From Rhynchosporium graminicola (Eukaryota > Ascomycota > Leotiomycetes > Helotiales > Ploettnerulaceae), in assembly GCA_900074885.1 (NCBI GenBank), contig FJUW01000011.1, positions 248,001 to 312,000 of the forward strand: 64,000 nt of DNA, given 5' to 3'. This document shows, piece after piece, positions 25,501-38,431 of the stretch. The notes under the pieces are model-generated. The model was not told the DNA's origin, searched no databases, and saw nothing but the letters and a program-made list of their open reading frames with translations. The translations under genes were made by a program, and so were the position numbers. Positions within the stretch are counted from its first letter, which is position 1; the number at the start of each line of letters is the position of its first letter.

Positions 25501-27517
25501 TCGTGCCAGGATTGGATGGTCAGGCTTTGAAGTGGAATTGTGGGATAATACTTGTAATCCGTCTGTGTGTGCAATATGGCTTTTGCTGGATCTTGATTTA
25601 CCCACTATACACACGCTTCGTACAAGCCTCAGTTTTACAGAAGCAGACGGTCTCTACTAGGAATGCGTAGAGAAGGCGGCCAGTTAACGGTGGTGAGTTG
25701 TTTGTTGAGGCTACGGAGTAAATTGAAGAATGTAAATGCTACCCTGGCATCTGAATCGTCCTCCTCATTGACCTGCAGAGTAACGAGCGTAGGAGTGAGG
25801 TATTGCTCAGCCTGAGGAGGTATATAAGGAAGGGGTAAAGCTTGGATAATAATATATTCCGGAGCTACCTCTACCCATATGTATTGCGAATTGTTGATAT
25901 CGTGCTTGCGCTCGTAGGTTTGAGGCAGTGAAATTCTTATTGGTTAGAGAGGTTAAATCTGGTTCCTGGAGGCTGGAAGTGTGCTGTTTGTGATTCGATG
26001 TCAGAGTTGGGCGTTATGCAGGACTGCTGCCGGACATTGACATCGGTCAACATATCTACCTGGGTAGTGTACTTTCGTACTTGGTAGTAGTGTCGGTCGT
26101 CCAGCATCCAATGCATTTTCGCACCATCTCCTGCAGACAGTAGTAGCACCGAAGGTTAGGTACCCTATGAAGAGCTGAGACTCTAGACATGGGGCGTGTG
26201 GCCACAGGCAGCCCCAAGGCTTCTTATTGGATTGTATGGTACCAAGACAAGAAAGTGGTGGTGTCTGAAGGAGATATATCCGTAGATATCGTCGACCTTG
26301 TTGGAAGTGCTGAACTTGACCGGACAAGCGGCCATGTAAGCCATGCCATGCCACGTCTTCATAAAGCAAGGAGAGTGACCGGAATTGTCAGGAAAAGCAG
26401 AGCCTCGTGAGTATGGAACCTACTATTGTAATGTATTGTTGACAGCGGAGTCCGAAGCTGTGCTATTTGCTGCTAAAAAAGAGTAAAGCAAAGCAAAGCC
26501 TCAGACTCAGACTCAGAACACACTTGGGAAAAGCAAGATCAATGGCAGTAAAGGTACTGAAAGGAGTTCATGTAGTAGGTGTTTTCCCACTGAGTGGCCC
26601 ACTGAGTGGCATACGCATGATGAGGCAATAAGAGAAGTGTAAGTGAGATATCTACCTATTTTGTATTCTCTCCCTCAGGTCACTCAATCTTCAGCACACA
26701 TCGCGCTATCAAGGTGATCGTTGCTCTGCTATGAGGCGTTGAGGCGTTCATAAATTTATACCGACCATCCCAGGGCGGCCTGCATACATATCATACACGT
26801 ACTCCGTAGGTATAGGTAACTACTCCATACCCCTAACGACGGGCCACATACACTAAACCTCATTTGTACGTGCCCCGTCTTTGCACCCTCAGACATTCTC
26901 CAATGCTGGTCCAGTCACCTTTTTGATTCTACTGTACCTCAAAATCCTCGTCGTCGGCCTCAACATCTTCGATTGACGACGAAAACTACCCACTCCTCTG
27001 CTATCTGTTTTCGTTCTTCTTCGAAACGACGGCTTCTTCTCTTTTATTCTCTTGTTGTACCTCTTTTCCCCCAGCACAACTTCCATTCTATCACCACCCG
27101 TATCCGTGTCATCAAACCTCCCGAATTCCTCCTATCATTCCCATCCCACGACCCTCGCTTGAACGACCACGACAGCAGATCTATCACTACGCAAGAATCG
27201 TGTGAGGTTCGCAGACTCTAATCCGGTCCTGTGCTTCTCAATCTGTAGCTCATCATTATTTTGGGAACAGATTTTTCACCTTTCGACCGGTCAGAGCTCG
27301 CGGTAAAAGTGTTGTTCTCTAACACGAACGAGTTCCGAATCTGCTCCTTCCTGGCCGCCGGCGTCCCCTTTCGATTCGATTCGTTCCTCGTCAACCGTTA
27401 ACTCGTGTTGATTTCGAACCTACATCTTCCTAATAATTGCACCATCTTTGGCACATTTTCTCCTGAAGGTTGGTAATACGAGTTCCCTCATCCGATCTTT
27501 TCTTATACGCGTTGTTC
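22581..27517. other. About 4.9 kb without a supported gene
   Basis: Scattered frames under 155 codons show no conserved motif; the longest (24420-24884, minus strand) has no ATG near its start. A perfect 16-bp palindrome lies at 24158-24173, and there is a TATATAAGG-like string near 25820 with nothing recognisable after it. The last 700 bp, CT-rich, probably form the promoter and leader of the BNI4-like gene. I see no transposon ends or terminal repeats. Confidence 0.45.
24158..24173. repeat. Perfect 16-bp AT-rich palindrome
   Basis: CCTATATTAATATAGG equals its own reverse complement. It lies in gene-poor DNA. It could form a small cruciform or be a dimeric binding site; no function is supported. 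Confidence 0.5.
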
Positions 27518-27679
27518 ATGGCCGGTCAAAACCACATCACGTCTCAACATCGTCCCAGCATGCCCATTCTTCAGAAAATAGAACTGATATTGTATTCACG
27601 ACAGATTTTCAATTTCGATTCCGTTCTCCTCCTTACGACCGATTCTCGAAACGAATGCACCATTGAAAATCCACAGTGA
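27518..27679 (+). other. Upstream ORF (53 codons) in the leader of the BNI4-like gene
   Basis: The ATG at 27518 opens a 53-codon frame that stops at 27677-27679, 41 bp before the main start. A 44-bp GT..AG segment (27676-27719) would splice this frame in phase to the main ATG, adding 53 residues. No clear branch point is seen, so a translated upstream ORF or plain leader is equally possible. Confidence 0.35.
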
Positions 27680-27720
27680 GCTTTCAGCTTTCTTCTAGCC
27701 AGCCTCGCCGCCACCACAGC

Positions 27721-30496
27721 ATGGCTGCTTTGGTTCAATCGTATCCTCAACAATCCAGTACCATTACAATGCTTCAAACCCGACCATCTTCTGCATCTGG
27801 TATTCTCCAGAATGCTTCCCAGACCCAATCCCACCACCAATACTCTGCAAACTCACAACAGATGCAGCGCAATAGTGTCCACGGAATGAGCAATGGAATA
27901 GGAACAACAAGCTACAGAGGACTGGCACCAATTGCTCCATATGCATTCACCAGTCCTCCTAATCTTGCTACACCCGGTCAGAGACAAGGACCCCATCTCC
28001 GAGCAGATCAAAGAACCATCTCAGCACCTAGTGGAATGGTTCATCTCTCCGAATCGACACAAGCTAGATCAAGATATCCTGCACCTCACTCTGTCTCCAC
28101 AACCTCGTCTTCATCTTCGTATGATCTCTCCTCGCTGAGCCACAGATCAGGGCCAAAGGACGATTCTGTTATTACCGGAACTGCTCGTGTTGTGCCGGGA
28201 GCTGCAAGACCTCATTCTGTCGTCATGGGCTCTAACAACGGAAATCTGGCACCCCAAACTGTGCCTTCACCAGTCAAGCCTTCACCAGACCGTTACCGAC
28301 GACCAAACACTAGACGTAGGGAGTCTTCCGCCAGCCAGCAACCAACTACACCCACCGGCTCGTCCATGCCAAATGTCATGCAGTTCTATGGCAACAACTC
28401 ACAACAAGCCTCACTTCCTCAGGTCTTACCTCAAAGCTTCAATCTACAAATGCTTCCCTTTTCCAACCCAACAACTGGCATCACGTCCGACAAAAAAAGC
28501 ACTGATGATCTGGTATTGAACCGAAGTACGAGTCAGGAAGCAATGAAAAGATATCGTCGACGCAGCATTCACACCATTGATGCAGGTGATTATGGTGGAA
28601 TGCCAGGTGGACTTGTACAACAGGGATCACGCCAGGTTAGCAGTGCGAATGGGAGAATCGATCAGCAACAGCAGCATCCTCTTCGGAGCTCCCCCGTAGG
28701 TGTAATACGTCCAGCCTCATCTCATGGACGCACCGTCAGTTCGGAGAGCGTTACTTCAATTCGCAGCGCTGCTCGCGGCTTTGATTCCAGGCCAGGCTCG
28801 GTATGTAACTTTCTTAACATTCAAGATTATATGTTGGCCGTATTACCGCAATCAATGCAGAGATGTTTAATTTAGCCACGCGCGCTAAAGCATATCGGGG
28901 TTCATTTCGCTAATCTCCTAATCTTTCAGGCGACCAAGCGAGAGGCAAGCGCATCCATGGCACCTTTGAACCCCGCCCCTTCTTCACAATCCACATCGGC
29001 AAATAACCTACTCGCAGACCATTCCTCAACCAAACATGATTCACCTCGACTCGTAAATATTCCACCGCGAGCATCATCTACCGATGCCGCCAAACGAATT
29101 GCCAATCCTTCTCCTCTGTCGAAGCCGATGACAATGAGTCCTGAGTCTTCAGTCTCCAAGGACTCGTTCACATCGGCCGTTCAATCCGTCCTACAGCAAG
29201 CACCAGCGAAGCCCACATATGCGCAGGCCGCAAGTGGTCCTGCCAGTCCTGCTGCTCAGCAATTGGCCGCCTTGAATGATAAAGAGGGTAAGAAGAGTAA
29301 GACATCTCGTCTCCGGAGAGCGTTTTCCTTCGGTAGCGCTGCGGAACTTCGAAAAGCTTCGGCGGAGAACAGTGCAGCCAACAATGCAGTCGAGCGATCA
29401 CAGCAACGCAAAGACAAGTATCAGGAGGAGCAAGATGCAGAGCAGGCTAGAATTGCACAACGGCAGGAGGCTGGTGGGATTGGGTCCGGGATATACTCTG
29501 GACAAGGAAATATTTTCACAGGCTCCACCGATAATCTGTCTATCTCATCGACTGCCTCCTCTGCTTCTATCATGATCCGCAAAATGGGTAAGGGTATGAA
29601 GAAGTCCACCAGATCTCTTGTTGGATTGTTTAGACCAAAGTCTGTTATCGGCGTTCCTGCTGCTGACGGACCATTGCCTCAAGCCAGTCAAGCACAAGTT
29701 TCAATGGTTACTGTGGAGGCTGAGAGGGAGAAGGTCAACGTCAACGCCGATCCGCATGATCAGGTTGGAGGCGGTACTGGCTTCCCCAGGTTGGAGCGCA
29801 ACTCGATAGATGCGGCACATGCAACTACAACCATCTCAGAGCGTCTGGGAAGTGCCAGCACCGAAAATTCTACTGCTAGACGGAGCATTGTCGGAGGTGA
29901 GAAAGAGCGTGCAGAGGTTTTGGCTGCTGTGAAGAAGGGAATCTTGAAGCGTAAGCTAACCCCCTATTTGGCCTTTCTTCACTGACAAATCAGGCACTGG
30001 AACAGACTCCGGCAATTCTTCCCCTGTTATCAGACCTCTGGACTCTAAATCCGCCAACTTCGGATTACCACAAATTCCCAATGTCAACGACTCTCCTAAC
30101 TCATCAGCCCCAAGTACACCAAATGATGAGCAACAAGCACAACGAAACAACGGTTCAGTTACACTCGGAGGCGAGGATTATTTCATGTCTGCCCTGCGCT
30201 TCCGAGGAGATTCCAAGAGTGTGCCAGGAACTCCTCAGGGCACTTCCACTAAGCGGAATGCCACCTTCAGCCCTCGAATCCAGTTTCATGACACATGGCC
30301 GAGTGGAGAGTATGATCGCAGGGGGGAGATTGCCACTTGCAATCGTCTTACGCCGATGCTGGCTCAGCAGATCAAAGAGGAGATCAACAATTTCAAAATG
30401 GTATGCTTACTAAGAACAAAGTTACAGAATCCAGCTGACCGTGCCCAGGAAATGGTGGTGCATGAAAACTCCAAAATCTACACACACTTCTTCTAA
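27721..30496 (+). CDS. BNI4-like bud-neck/septum scaffold protein
   Basis: Four exons (27721-28800, 28930-29950, 29994-30400, 30449-30496) give 851 residues. Most of the protein is disordered and rich in Ser, Gln and Pro. A basic RLRRAFSFGS segment and a KKSTRSLVGLFRPKS patch lie in the middle. The C-terminus is the conserved part: an FSPRIQFHDTWPSGEYDRRG segment, a CNRLTPMLAQQIKEEINNFK helix, then the terminal SKIYTHFF from the tiny last exon. That ending is the one I associate with BNI4 homologues, which in yeast target protein phosphatase 1 and chitin synthase to the bud neck. In hyphae a septation or cell-wall role would be expected (inference). The ATG at 27721 is chosen because the sequence after it has the feel of homologous N-termini. 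Confidence 0.68.
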
Positions 30497-31838
30497 TGAA
30501 ACCACGATTAAGGTTGCTCCAGCAGCGCACGAGGAACAAAACTCATATACACAACCTCCTTCGCACAGAGGGCAGGAGCAAGAAAAGTTTTGTCGCTATG
30601 CATATGCACAACCATATCCAACTTGTTCACAGGCGTCTACCAGGTTGCTCTTCCTTTTTTCGTTCGCATTTCTACGGTGTACTGGAGTTTAGTCATTCTC
30701 ACATCTGAGCGATTTGGTCAACAGACTATAGTCTTTTTCTTCTGCAGTGCCTTGTCGTTGATTTCTCCTTTTTCTGTTTGCTTGCTACTAGACAAATAGA
30801 ATATGGCAGGAAGGTTGTCTCCGTGTCGAATTCGATTTCTTCTTTCCGAGGCTTTTCAGATTTGGTGGAAGAGACACTGGGACGAATGGCAGAATCGGGG
30901 AGATATATTGACGGGCTGATCAATTGGTTGGTGGGCTAGAGTAGCCGGTGGAACATTCATGAGTGGTGGTAGACTGAAAGACAGATAGAGAGAGAGAGAC
31001 CACGCAAGCAAGCAAATCCTGAATAAAGACCGTTTTGTCTTTGAGTACCATATAATGTGACTGAAGGTGATTGTCGGGTTGTGAGAGCTTTTTATGAGCT
31101 GCGAGATAGGTAGTCTCTAAGCTTTGTGGAATGCTTGCCCTCAAGGTACATGAGAATTGGATGAGGGATTTTGCGTTCTTTGACTGGCCTTCACTAGTTC
31201 CATTCTCCAGGCGTCTTTGCTCTAAGTTTCTTCTAATGATTAGATATTGGGTAACTAAATCGCAAATATGCGGGTGAACATACACCTATCTTCAGCTCTG
31301 AAAGTCGTCTATGTTTATGTTACGCGAATGCCTCTCTCGCTTATTCGCAGCTTCTCGATATCAGTGAGCAAGATAGCCAGGTCCATTGCATAGAAAGGGA
31401 GGCACGGGAGGAGACACAGAATGGGGAAATCTCGTCCGGGGGGGTTTCGTCCTTTACAACCAGTGAAGTCGTCCCATGACTTGTTGTTGAGGACGCTTAT
31501 GAAGTCACTTACTCGTTGTGGAGTTTTCTGTCTGATGGACCGGGACAAATGCAGGGACATCGATCGCAGCCTTGCCTTGGCACAGCCTGGTGTCCGAGGC
31601 AATAAAATATTTTATTTCGAGGCTCGTCCAGGTCCTCACGACTCATGCATCACAACGCCCACTTACTGCTCAAAATCTCTCACACTCGTGGAAAGAGCGA
31701 GGAGGTACTAAAGTCTCGATTGGAAATTTCTGCAACTGAACGTGCGCGAGTGTGGCGGCTACCTTACTGCGACGTGTGCCGCGGGCAGGAACCTGGCAAT
31801 CCTTCTCATTTATAGCTTCCTTGGGCCGTCGGACTATC
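30497..31838. other. Intergenic region between the BNI4-like gene and DUS1
   Basis: 3' flank of the BNI4-like gene and DUS1 promoter. A (GA)n tract lies near 30985-31000. No supported gene. Confidence 0.5.
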
Positions 31839-33917
31839 ATGACGGCTGGCGATAACATGGTGGAAGGATGTCTGCTGAAGAAAGGAGAAGGTATGGTGAG
31901 AGGAAGTGGTGAAGGAGGTCTGCTGAAGAAAGGAGGGGATATGGTGAGAGGAAGTGGTGATACGATTCTACGAAACAAGAAGGAGAAACTACACGGACGG
32001 GCATTTTACGAAAGCATCGGTGGTCCGAAATTCGTGCTTGCGCCAATGGTTGATCAATCAGAATTTGTACGTTTTGCCCGTTTCAGTCCTACTCGCACCT
32101 TCCCAAAGGTCCAAAGGGACTAGATTAAATTGAAGAACCGAACTGACAGACCTCAGGCCTGGCGCATGCTCTCCCGCTCTTTCATTCACCCTTCCTCACA
32201 ACGCGACCTCGTAGCCTATACCCCCATGCTCCACGCTCGCATGTTCAGCGAAACTTCAAAATTCAGAGACTCGCACTTCCAACCCCTTCGCTCCTCCCTA
32301 TCCTCACCACTTCCTCCATCACCTCTTCCTCCAGTCTACCTTGACGGCAATCCCTCCATCGACCGACCCCTCTTCGTTCAATTCTGCGCAAACTCACCCA
32401 CAGACCTGCTTTCCGCCGCACGATACGTTGCCCCATTTTGCGATGCCGTAGATTTGAACCTAGGCTGTCCGCAGGGGATTGCGAGAAAGGGAAAATACGG
32501 TGCTTTCTTGCAGGAAGATCCGGATTTGATCTATGCGTTGATAAATACGCTGCATAAAGAGCTCGATGTGCCTGTTACGGCTAAGATTCGGATATTGGAG
32601 ACGAAAGAGAAGACGTTGCAATACGCGAAGAAAGTGCTGAGTGCTGGTGCTAGTATTTTGACTGTGCATGGACGGACAAGGGAGATGAAAGGTCATAAAA
32701 CCGGTTTAGCAGACTGGTCCGTCATTCGTTATCTGAGAGAACAGTTGCCGAAAGAAACGGTTCTCTTCGCTAATGGGAATGTTTTGCGGAAAGAGGATAT
32801 TGAGGAGTGTCTTGAAAAGACGGGCGCGGATGGCGTGATGAGCGCTGAAGGAAATCTGTATGATCCTGCTATCTTTTCGGAGGCGCCGAAGGTGGGTGAG
32901 GAGGGAAGAGAGTTTTGGAGGGGAGTGGATGGGAGGGGTGGGTGGAGGATGGATGCTGTGATGAGGCGGTATATGGATATCATATACCGGTTTGTGTTAG
33001 AGGTCGAGCCACCAGTAAGGGAACCACTGTTCTTACCTTCCGACTCCGAACGTGCGGCGGGGGCAATCTCACTCTCTTCCTTGGTGACGGGAACAGAATT
33101 ACATTCACAAAATAGTAATGGAACCGCGACTACGAAACGCAAACTAAACTCAGATCCCCTAGGAGGATGCGACGAACCTCAATCCCCAGCAAGCAAACGC
33201 TACAAAATCATCCCTCCTCCCACAAATCCTCCTCATTCCGCTCCCAACTCAAACTCTGCACTACAATCCGAGTGCGAATCTCCGCAAACCAAAAGTGATT
33301 TGAAACCCCAGAAAAACAAAGCTAGGGCCGCCAAAACCACCTCCCCAAACCTGCTAGCAATGCAACCCCACCTCTTCAAACTCCTGCGTCCGCTTGTCGC
33401 TAAACACCATAATGTGCGTGATGCGCTTGCGAGGAGTAGAGCGGGCGATATTGAGGCGTTTGAGAATGTTCTTAAGCTCGTTGAGACGGCTTGCAAAATC
33501 GGGCTGACAGAATACCATGCAACCGGTGGATCGAGCTGGGAGGCGGAGATGGAGAAAGATCTTGCAGCTCAAAAGGCCAAGGTCAAGAGCGCAGATGTGA
33601 AGGTGAAAGAAGGAGAGGAAAATGGAGAGATGGATGAGAGTTCCATCGAAACAGTACGAGCTTGTAAACGGCCCTGGTGGGTTGTCCAACCGTATGTGAG
33701 ACCGCTTCCTAAGGAGGCGTTGGCAAAGGGGAGTCTGACGTTGAGTAAAAAGGAAAGGGAGGCGCTGAGGAGGACGGGAGATCCCTTTGTGGATTTGGAG
33801 AAGATCGAGGGGAAGGGTGGACATATGGATGTTGAGAGGGTTGGTGAGGCAGAAGGGCAGGGAAAGGGAGAGGGAGAGAAAGTTGAGATACCCAAGGATG
33901 GACTGGTTTGTGGTTGA
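31839..33917 (+). CDS. DUS1: tRNA-dihydrouridine(16/17) synthase DUS1
   Basis: Two exons (31839-32066, 32157-33917) with a 90-bp intron (donor GTACGT, acceptor CCTCAG) give 662 residues. Dus1 reduces uridines 16 and 17 in the D-loop of tRNAs with FMN and NADPH. The TIM-barrel starts with FVLAPMVDQSEF. The catalytic Cys is near residue 180 in DLNLGCPQGIARKGKYGAFL. FMN-site motifs TVHGRTREMKG and LFANGNVL follow, then GADGVMSAEGNLYDP. After about residue 300 come a long low-complexity insert and a helical block with KLLRPLVAKHHNVRDAL. A charged Gly/Glu-rich tail ends the protein. The start ATG at 31839 precedes an imperfect 16-residue tandem duplication. Longer than yeast Dus1 because of the insert and tail. 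Confidence 0.92.
31871..31966 (+). repeat. 48-bp imperfect tandem duplication in the DUS1 N-terminus
   Basis: Two copies begin at 31871 and 31919 and encode LLKKGEGMVRGSGEG and LLKKGGDMVRGSGDT. The period is a multiple of three, so the frame is kept. It lies before the catalytic domain. Confidence 0.75.
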
Positions 33918-36198
33918 GCTGGAAAGTTCGGAGGGATCAAAGGATGAGATATGTTAGAGTTGGTCCTGGTACTGGTGATCATCGCTCCATAAGGATCGGA
34001 TCTTACTATATTACGATCTAGGGAAGTGTGGTCAAGAGCTGATTCACAGTTCCTTTTTCGTATCTTACACTCATGATATTTCTGTTTGACATAGAATCAG
34101 CAGAGAACTGGAAAGATCATTTTCATGCTATCGTTATGCCGAAGTAAAATATTCAGAAATCAGGGAATTTATGTATATTGAAACAGTCAATGAATAGTGC
34201 CGTGGCGAGTCAGAAGTAGCAAACCTTTTTTTCCCTTGTTTGTTTTGATTTAAGCTAGATGATTTGAGCAGCGGCTTTCGAAGCGCAGACTAGCAACTGG
34301 GTATAGAATCGGTCTGTAGCTCAGCGCAATACCAACAAGGGTATAACGATAGCAGATAGATACAACAAATCCTCCTTTGTCCATATTGAAGCCAATATTA
34401 AATACTGGTCGTACGCTACTTAATATCTCCTGTAAACAACTCAATAGTCCAGTCCAGCTTCTGCACGTATTGGAGAGTTCTTCCTCGAGTTTGCTCTGTT
34501 GAAAGATTTGTTGAGTAATCTAAATTACCTGCTGATATCACCCCATATCGGCCATTAGTCTTGCTAAATGCGAGTAAGACCTCCGATTGCCTATTGTCGA
34601 GGTGGGTAAGTATACAGCCTTCAAGTTTTAAACCACTTCAGACTGGTATGTGTACCAACTTAATGTAATGTTACATTGTATGATTGAGATGTTAGAAACA
34701 GATACCGGAAAGGACCGATGATCCAGTTTATAGGGGTGCGAAGAGGTGAATGGGCTGGCGGGTCTAGCACCTTCTTTCTCTTGGAGAATGATAGTTGAGA
34801 CTGGACTATTCTGCTGGGCTAAGGTTAAGTAGCACAGGGAAAGAAAAGAAAAATTAAGAAAGAAAGGAAACAACATGTCATTTGGGCACTTCTGGATTGA
34901 TTTCTGATAAGTTACGAATTATATACAATCTTTCGAGGCTGGGAATCTGATCTCCGACTTATTTCCCTACTCGAAGTGCATCTTGTCGGGAGGTGCTAGG
35001 GAAGAATCCCCGATTGCCGAACCGTATTTAATTGGGTAAAATCTTCGGTGATAAAGCATTCATGCACATCTTCAACATTTTTCTTTCAAGTTTATATCGT
35101 GTTTAAAGAAACTCGTAGCTGTAAACTCACCTGTGCGCTTCCAACTTCAGTAGCAACGCTCAATTACTATACCAACCACCACTACGAAACATTGAGGTAT
35201 CGACAAGGAAGCCAAGCTTCATCTCAAACTTCATTTTGAAAGACGATCTTTCTCATGATGCCTACCTACTGTGTATCTCTCTGCGCATTTCCTTCGAGCC
35301 ACTTCCTTTGATTTTCCACATACATCGCTTCTGATACTGCCCCAAGCACGTAAAACATAGCCTCAAAGAGAAAAGTTGAAGAAACAGAATGAGTAATCTG
35401 TACAAGCCACGACGGAAACCCACAACCCTACACAGAAAATAAAACGAAGGGATAGAGAGCGAAACATGGAGTGAAAGTAGCCAGGCCAGACACGTGTAGT
35501 GATAAGGAAAGTATGGAAAGAGAGAGTGAGAAGGCCGAGAATTCTGGCTCGGTAATCATGGAAGAGGAATTCAACAATGGCCAAAGGAGAAAAATGTGCC
35601 TCCATGTCGTCGCTGGCTTTTGCGTGCAGCCTGGGAGAGGAGGCACGTCATTTTTGGAGCTTAGATGGGAGTATTAACTACTATCGGACGAGACTTATGA
35701 GGTTGTCGGTGTCGGTGTTGGATATCAAGTCGTCGTGCCTGGGAAAACCTCGGGAGGAAGGAGGGGAAGGAACTGGTATCTCTAAAAGAATTTATGTTCT
35801 CACGGATCTAACCTCCTGGGTCCAGTTGCTCCGATAAAAGCTTGGTGGAAAACACATTCGTACTCGCTGCTTAGAACTTGATTCGGGACACGAGATATAT
35901 TGAGGGGTCAGTAGAAGTGAAGATGGATTTTTACGTGCGCAGTTCATTGATGCCAGATCAAAAATTATGTAATTATTGTGATGCCTTAAGCAAAGTGCAC
36001 CAATGCGATTATGTGCACCGATACAACTTTAATGCTTCAGGGCCTCAACCAGCTTCGCAAGAAGAATTCCGAATGTACACAGATGGAAAGAATGCACGCC
36101 AAAAGCACTTTTCCATCAACTCCATGTAAGCCCTCTAATCACCCAGCCTAACCCAGCTGGTGAAAGGATTTTTGTTTACCGTGCCCATCATTCATCCA
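33918..36198. other. Convergent intergenic region between DUS1 and STE3
   Basis: 3' flanks of both genes, about 2.3 kb. Short frames such as 35471-35837 show no recognised feature. Confidence 0.5.
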
Positions 36199-38431
36199 TC
36201 AATCAGTCCTCTCCTCCACAATATCCAAACTCCGTCGAACAGTGACGCCGCCCATACCGCCCTTCTGAGCAGAAGTAGGAGGAAGGATATCCATACCGAG
36301 TTCTCGATGGACGTTCGCAGCAAAGAAGCGAGTTTGGTTCTCCTTCTTGGTCTCGTGAGACGACTTGGTCGGCGAGGATGAAGAGAGTGATTGAGTAGTA
36401 GACTGAGCGAGTTCGCGACGTTCACGCTCCCGATAAGCTCTGCTGCCCATCTTCGGCGAGTCTCCACCGCAAGGAGGTGCATGAATAGAGAAATCAATCG
36501 CTTCGGTATCTTTATCGATCTGAGATTGAGATAGGGAAAGGAACGAAGCGGGACCAGGACCGGACCAGATCTTCGAGCTTACGGTTGTTGGGTTCTGAGT
36601 TGGCATTGACGAGGTTCCGTGTAGCCAGGATGGATTCTTTTTCTGAGCTTCAATGTCGAATGCTGAGCGGGAGGTGGAGCTGAGGTTGGTTGGCTCGGGT
36701 TGTTGAGATCTGGAGCTTGATTTTGTGGCCTCTGACGAGGATAGCGATGGAGAAGAGGCGAATGTGAAATCGTTGAATGGGATATTCAAATGAGTTCTGA
36801 AGAGTGACAAGATACCCTTGTGTGCTTTGAGCGGAGTTTTTGGTGCTAAGGTGGTTGGTAGCGGTGGTAGGATTTCTGGGTGTGAGGGAGTGGTTGGCGA
36901 GGTGCTGAAGTTGAAGTGTGAGTCATTGAAGTGAGATGGAGCAGGTGAGATGATATCTGCGTTTCCAGTATTGAAGCTCTGGTTTAGGGGAAAAGTACTG
37001 AAGTTCGAAGTGTTGGTTGGGGCATGTGACAGGCTGGTCGTCGTGTTGGAGAATGTTCCTTGTGAGCATTTACGAGAGGTCATTGAACTGCTTATCTAAA
37101 TTAGCTTTGGACTCCAGGAAATTACAGCTGAAGTAAGATACTTACATGTTTACAAGCGTTATACCCGTAGCAGAACTCTCCTTCCTCGAGCCCGCATCGA
37201 AGTACTTCATTGCCTTACCGACCAGATCCAGATGACTAGCAAAACTTCCTCTACTGCCCAAAGTTTCATCACTCAAATCCCTTGCTCTTCTCTCCTCTCT
37301 ACTCAACGTCAAATCTGGCCACACCTTTCCCGCACCGCACTTCATCAGGAAACCTCTGTAAGTATCAACAGCATCATCATTGAACCCGAAAAACGCAAAC
37401 ATCAACCCGCTCACAGTCACACCTGCCCATCCGTAATATTGTAAACTCGGTTGGTTCTCAGTATGGATGAAGAGGATCGGTGACCAAGTTTCGGGATTGT
37501 GGATCCGGGACCAGGAGTACGGAACAAGTGTTTTGGGGATGGCAAAGTAGACGAATAGTGTTGAGAGTGGGAGGTAGAATGTAATGAGTAAGAGGGAGAT
37601 GAATGCCAGCTTAATGAATTTGCGTGGTGCAAGGCCAGAGCCGGTGGATGATAGGGCCGCGGAGATGGTTGCGCGGTAGCGGAAGAGGCGGATGAGCATT
37701 AGTGCTATAGAATGTATGAGTAAAGGCGTCTTTGATCTTGGAAAAGAATGGCATCAAGGTTCCCTATTAGGAGAAAGTGGCGGAACAGAATTGTAAGGGA
37801 CGATATTGAGAAAAGGAATAGGTGAAGACATACCAGCGTAATACACATTCAGCGTTGAGAAAACGGGGCACCAGATGATAATAATGATAATCATCGGCCA
37901 CGAGTTATCCAGCTGATCCGCACATCCCCAAACAGGTGCAACCATATACCTACCCGCTTGAACTGTATAGTGCAACAACATTTGCATCACTGGCACCGCC
38001 CAGCAGAAAAGCACCTCCATACACATCTTACGACGTCTCATCTTGGCACTCGGATTCAAGCACGCGTTCTCGGTATCTAAAGCATCCGCTAGGCTTTTAC
38101 TCAGACAGCAGAGCGAAGAAGCGAGTGCCAGAGTGATAGGATATCGGATCACAACTTCGATGTCGCACAGTACGTAGCCAAGCCACCATTTTGTCCAATC
38201 ATCAGAAGGCCAGACGATGCCGTTTATGAAGGCCATGAGGTTGATGACGAAGAGAACGAACATGATGCTGCAGGCAGCGATGTTCTTGACTCGGTAGAAG
38301 GATCGGAGGGGTAAGTAGGTGATGAGAATAGCAAGCAAGGCAAATGTTGGGAGGGCGATGGCGTTGATTGGGTTGGCGACTGCTGGGGGCATGATGAAGT
38401 CTGTGATGATAACGATGTCGGTATTCTCCAT
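36199..38431 (-). CDS. STE3: STE3-type a-factor pheromone receptor (GPCR)
   Basis: Three exons (37834-38431, 37146-37704, 36199-37087) with introns of 129 and 58 bp give 681 residues. Seven hydrophobic segments fill residues 1-300. The order fits STE3/Pre-1 receptors: an LPLRSFYRVKNIAACSIM loop, VWPSDDWTKWWLGYVLCDIE, ALASSLCCLSKSLADAL, and WGCADQLDNSWP in an extracellular loop. About 380 residues of Ser/Thr-rich cytoplasmic tail follow, much longer than in yeast. In ascomycetes this receptor senses the lipopeptide a-type pheromone and signals through a heterotrimeric G protein to the mating MAP kinase. Four CTATTGAG octamers 455-633 bp upstream suggest control by the mating-type alpha-box protein. 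The last splice (37088-37145) adds most of the tail and is the least certain part. Confidence 0.9.

Noticed and set aside
25815..25830. TATATAAGG as a promoter
   Set aside because: No coding or RNA gene can be recognised within 1 kb downstream.
35471..35837. Overlapping plus-strand frames between DUS1 and STE3
   Set aside because: Short, no conserved motif, and they lie in the shared 3' flanks of two well-defined genes.
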